The notes beneath the pieces are model-generated. The model worked only from the letters and a program-made list of their open reading frames with translations. It searched no databases and was not told the DNA's origin. Of a stretch of DNA of 17,308 nt, positions 15,364 to 17,308 are shown in pieces (the first letter of the stretch is position 1; each line of letters begins with the position of its first letter). The stretch spans positions 1 to 17,308 of the forward strand of contig CALDLG010000151.1 in the NCBI GenBank assembly GCA_937910785.1, in the 5' to 3' direction. The stretch comes from an uncultured Lachnospiraceae bacterium (lineage in GTDB: Bacteria > Bacillota > Clostridia > Lachnospirales > Lachnospiraceae). Both the position numbers and the translations under genes were made by a program.

Positions 15364-15582
15364 CTAAAATTCGATCTCACAGTCAGGTTCTACTTTCCTG
15401 CAGGCTTTCAGAACGGCTTTCATGACCTGCTTCGGTTCCTGGCCTTCTTCAAATTCAACGATCATTTTCAGTGTCATGAAATTAACGGTTGCGGAAGCGA
15501 CGCCGGGGGTTTTGCGGGCGGCTTCTTCCATTAAATTGGCACAGTTAGCGCAGTCAACGTCGATATTGTAGGTTTTTTTCAT
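15364..15582 (-). CDS. Stand-alone HMA heavy-metal-binding protein
   Basis: The protein has 72 residues, start preceded by AAAAGGAGAATGTATC. It is a single HMA fold: beta strand MKKTYNIDVD, metal loop DCANCAN with C11 and C14, helix LMEEAARKTPGV, strand ASATVNFMTLKMIVEFEEG, and a C-terminal helix KQVMKAVLKACRKV. The aspartate before CxxC is typical of zinc/cadmium ATPase HMA domains rather than copper chaperones. It is the first gene of the efflux operon and likely hands metal to the pump, replacing the missing fused domain. Two further cysteines, in KACRKVEPDCEIEF, could add ligands. Confidence 0.93.
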   Translation of the reverse strand: MKKTYNIDVDCANCANLMEEAARKTPGVASATVNFMTLKMIVEFEEGQEPKQVMKAVLKACRKVEPDCEIEF

Positions 15583-15647
15583 GATACATTCTCCTTTTTG
15601 ATGATAATTTTGCTTTGATCCGCCGGGCGGAATAAATTTTTATAAAT

Positions 15648-15675
15648 TATCAATTAAGCACTTGTTTAATTGATA
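15648..15675. promoter_or_regulatory. 28-bp palindrome, probable ArsR/SmtB operator
   Basis: The left arm TATCAATTAAGCAC and the reverse complement of the right arm (TATCAATTAAACAA) agree at 12 of 14 positions with no spacer. This is the 12-2-12 type of site used by SmtB/CadC-like repressors. It lies between the divergent metal-efflux and arsR-araC units, 65 bases from the HMA start, and it covers the -35 box of the rightward promoter, so one bound repressor could shut off both. Confidence 0.75.
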
Positions 15676-15690
15676 TGACTGTAGTATACT
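15662..15690 (+). promoter_or_regulatory. Promoter of the arsR-araC unit
   Basis: TTGTTT (15662-15667), 17 bases, then TATACT (15685-15690). The -35 box lies inside the right arm of the palindrome, as expected for autorepression. Confidence 0.6.
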
Positions 15691-15729
15691 GTGTGGCAGG
15701 AAAAAAGTCAACGGGCAGCGGAAAGTCTC

Positions 15730-15768
15730 TTCCAAAAGGGAGAAAAGGGTTTCCAAAAGGGAGAAAAG
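15730..15768 (+). repeat. Two-copy 18-bp direct repeat in the arsR leader
   Basis: TTCCAAAAGGGAGAAAAG occurs at 15730-15747 and again at 15751-15768, period 21 bases. It is purine-rich, and each copy carries AAGGGAG, a Shine-Dalgarno-like sequence well upstream of the arsR start at 15805. It may be a slippage duplication or a leader element. Confidence 0.7.
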
Positions 15769-15804
15769 AAGTGAAGCTGTACTGCAGGGAAAGGATGATG
15801 GAAT

Positions 15805-16188
15805 ATGTCGATGTTATCGTTACCGCATCAGCATGGGGACGGCTGTCAGGAAGAATGTCTGAGCAGACAGCTGGACAGACCGGAGGATTTTCAGGTGGTT
15901 GCCAATATTTTCAAACTGCTGGATGATACGAGCAGGGTGCGGATTTTCTGGCTTTTGTGCCATTGCGAGGAATGCGTCATTAATATTTCCGCGTTGATGA
16001 AGATGACCAGTCCGGCCGTTTCCCATCATCTGCGCCAGTTGAAAGCGAGCGGGCTGATCATCGGGCGCAGAGAAGGAAAAGAGGTCTATTACAGGGCCGC
16101 GGATACGGAACAGAGCAGACTGCTGCATCAGGCGATTGAAAAGATGATGGAAATTTCATGTCCAAACGGGAAGGGAAGGAGGACCTGA
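15805..16188 (+). CDS. ArsR/SmtB-family metal-sensing repressor
   Basis: The protein has 127 residues, ATG at 15805 with AAGGA nine bases upstream. The core is ANIFKLLDDTSRVRIFWLL, then the helix-turn-helix NISALMKMTSPAVSHHLRQLKASGLI and the wing GRREGKEVYYRAA. Metal ligands look abundant. The N-terminal arm has H8, H10, C14 and C18. The alpha-3 region reads CHCEECV with C52, C54 and C57. C119 lies near the end, with H108 before it. In CadC, metal is bound by two N-terminal cysteines plus the CVC pair; here the second cysteine of CVC is isoleucine and cysteines lie earlier instead, so the site is a variant. It should repress the HMA-ATPase operon and itself until Zn, Cd or Pb binds. Its 3' end holds the araC ribosome site. 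Confidence 0.93.
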   Translation: MSMLSLPHQHGDGCQEECLSRQLDRPEDFQVVANIFKLLDDTSRVRIFWLLCHCEECVINISALMKMTSPAVSHHLRQLKASGLIIGRREGKEVYYRAADTEQSRLLHQAIEKMMEISCPNGKGRRT

Positions 16189-16189
16189 T

Positions 16190-17143
16190 ATGGCAGATTT
16201 GTCATTACACCAGGCAGAAAAGAATGAATGGGAACTCTTTTCCGGCGTTACGCTTATCTTTCAGAACCATCTGACACAACAGGAGATTTGTCGGCATAAG
16301 GCGGAAAAGGAGTGTCTGGAAATTAATTATTGTCGCAAAGGTCGGCTTGCCTGGAGGATGCAGAATGGGCGCTGCATCTATCTGGGGCCGGGCGATTTCT
16401 GCATTCATACGAGAAGGCTGTGTGCCGGGTCTGTTATGACGATTCCGGAAGGTGGCTATGAAGGGCTGTCTGTCTGCATCGACCTGCGGCAGTTTGAGCA
16501 GTCGCCGCCGAAGTTATTGGACGGAACCGGGATTACAGGCAGGATGCTTACGGAGAAGTTTTGCTTTCACGGGGATTTTCAGGAGGAAGGCTTTTCGGGA
16601 GAGGACTATTCGGTTTTTTACGGAAACGAAAGGACGAAGGCGGTCTTCGACGGATTCTATGATAAGAGTGAGGATCTAAAGAAACCTTATTTCGTGCTCA
16701 AAACGCTGGAGCTGTTTCTGTATCTGGGAGAAGTCAGGAGCGGGCGGAGCCGGGAAGCGGGGCGATACCGGCCGGAACAGGTGGAGACGGTGAGAGAGGT
16801 TCACGAGTATCTTCTCCGGCATATGGAAAGGCGCATTACGATCGAGGAATTATCGCAGAAATATCTGATGAATCCGACGACGTTGAAAGCCGTGTTTAAG
16901 GAAGTATATGGCGAGTCCCTTGCCTCGCACATGAAGGAGCATCGGATGGAGAGAGCGGCCGCACTGCTCGGTGAGACTGCCGACAGCATCGCGCAGATCG
17001 CGGAAGCGGTCGGATACGGGAGCCAGAGCCGGTTTTCTGCCGCATTTCGGGAGGTATATCATATGCTGCCGTTAGAATACCGGAAGGCACATATCGGAAG
17101 GTACCGGCAGGAAGGAATACCGGATCATGAAAATCAGGAATAA
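16190..17143 (+). CDS. AraC-family transcriptional regulator
   Basis: The protein has 317 residues, starting one base after the arsR stop, with GGAAGGAGGACC inside arsR, so translation is coupled. The N-terminal half is a cupin-like sensor (CLEINYCRKGRLAWRM, IYLGPGDFCIHT), unusually rich in cysteine and histidine. The C-terminal pair of helix-turn-helices spans about 205-300: ITIEELSQKYLMNPTTLKAV, then DSIAQIAEAVGYGSQSRFSA and FREVYHMLPLEYRKAH, which is the AraC signature. Partial likeness to PchR-type metal/siderophore regulators is visible but not conclusive. Being cotranscribed with a metal repressor suggests it responds to metal status or activates further metal genes; its targets are unknown. 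Confidence 0.93.
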   Translation: MADLSLHQAEKNEWELFSGVTLIFQNHLTQQEICRHKAEKECLEINYCRKGRLAWRMQNGRCIYLGPGDFCIHTRRLCAGSVMTIPEGGYEGLSVCIDLRQFEQSPPKLLDGTGITGRMLTEKFCFHGDFQEEGFSGEDYSVFYGNERTKAVFDGFYDKSEDLKKPYFVLKTLELFLYLGEVRSGRSREAGRYRPEQVETVREVHEYLLRHMERRITIEELSQKYLMNPTTLKAVFKEVYGESLASHMKEHRMERAAALLGETADSIAQIAEAVGYGSQSRFSAAFREVYHMLPLEYRKAHIGRYRQEGIPDHENQE

Positions 17144-17163
17144 TCGGAACCGGTAAGGAACAT

Positions 17164-17192
17164 AAAATTTCTGATTCTATAATGGAAATTTT
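17164..17192 (+). terminator. AT-rich inverted repeat after the AraC gene, weak terminator
   Basis: AAAATTTC (17164-17171) and GAAATTTT (17185-17192) form an 8-bp stem of low stability that ends in a short T-run. It lies 20 bases past the AraC stop and just before the tRNA promoter. Confidence 0.4.
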
Positions 17193-17196
17193 CCTC

Positions 17197-17225
17197 TTGC
17201 TAAATGTATTGAAGTATGGTATCAT
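17197..17225 (+). promoter_or_regulatory. tRNA-Glu promoter
   Basis: TTGCTA (17197-17202), 17 bases, then TATCAT (17220-17225), matching the sigma-A consensus at 4 and 5 of 6 positions. It is 29 bases before the tRNA 5' end. Confidence 0.65.
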
Positions 17226-17254
17226 ATCATTCGTTAGGTTGCTTGTGAAAGCAT

Positions 17255-17308
17255 GGCTCCGTGGTCAAGCGGTTAAGACATCGCCCTTTCACGGCGGTAA
17301 CACGGGTT
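17255..17308 (+). tRNA. tRNA-Glu (anticodon TTC), 3' end beyond window
   Basis: The gene starts GGCTCCG (acceptor strand), with a D-arm GGTCAAGCGGTTAAGAC. The anticodon stem CGCC/GGCG encloses the loop CTTTCAC, so the anticodon is TTC, reading glutamate GAA/GAG codons. The T-stem begins ACGGGTT at the edge; the 3' acceptor strand is outside the window. Confidence 0.93.

Noticed and set aside
15648..15675. Palindrome as a transcription terminator or mobile-element end
   Set aside because: It sits between divergent starts and overlaps a promoter, has no T-run and no second copy was seen, so an operator is the simpler reading.
17255..17308. tRNA-Glu as an integration site for an element in this window
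   Set aside because: No integrase and no repeat of the tRNA 3' end were found in the window, and the tRNA 3' end itself is outside it.

Overview
The window reads as chromosomal DNA of a gut-type Clostridia bacterium, most likely Lachnospiraceae. The basis is low to moderate GC, AGGAGG-type ribosome sites, TATAAT promoters and protein families typical of that group; no species is identified. No transposase, integrase, CRISPR array or rRNA was seen. A tRNA-Glu is cut by the right edge.

Bases 1-5183 are a visibly AT-richer block, all on the minus strand. A small helix-turn-helix protein, an OmpR/VanR-type response regulator and a sensor kinase are packed with overlapping or abutting ends. A rho-independent terminator follows the kinase. 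Then comes a structured leader, a membrane-anchored FMN-binding protein with a flavinylation motif, and a large FtsX/MacB-type ABC permease that runs off the left edge. The ATPase partner should lie beyond base 1. This looks like a sensor-controlled ABC transporter with an attached extracellular flavoprotein.

Bases 5184-8060 are a gene graveyard on the plus strand. They hold an N-terminally clipped unknown protein, the first 85 residues of a membrane protein, and a YesN-like response regulator broken by several frameshifts and lacking its DNA-binding end. One intact small protein follows (6658-6867), then an ECF sigma factor fused in frame to a fragment of an ABC permease. Two deletion joints are visible, near 5800 and at about 7680.

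Bases 8093-13408 centre on RNA repair. Two different WYL-domain regulators and a TRIC/UPF0126 channel are transcribed leftward. They diverge from an rtcB RNA ligase across a 266-base intergenic region with recognisable promoters in both directions. RtcB converges, with a 3-base gap, on an acyltransferase-like protein (NAT_N/GNAT_C type).

Bases 13466-17143 are a metal-homeostasis locus. A stand-alone HMA metallochaperone and a Zn/Cd-type P1B ATPase are transcribed leftward, and the acyltransferase-like gene may be read through behind them. A cysteine-rich ArsR/SmtB repressor and an AraC regulator, joined with a 1-base gap, are transcribed rightward. A 28-base palindrome between the two units, overlapping the arsR -35 box, is the obvious ArsR operator.

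The points most worth following up are the WYL pair facing rtcB, the flavinylated protein beside an FtsX permease with its structured leader, the ArsR-AraC double control of a metal pump, and the two in-frame deletion scars.
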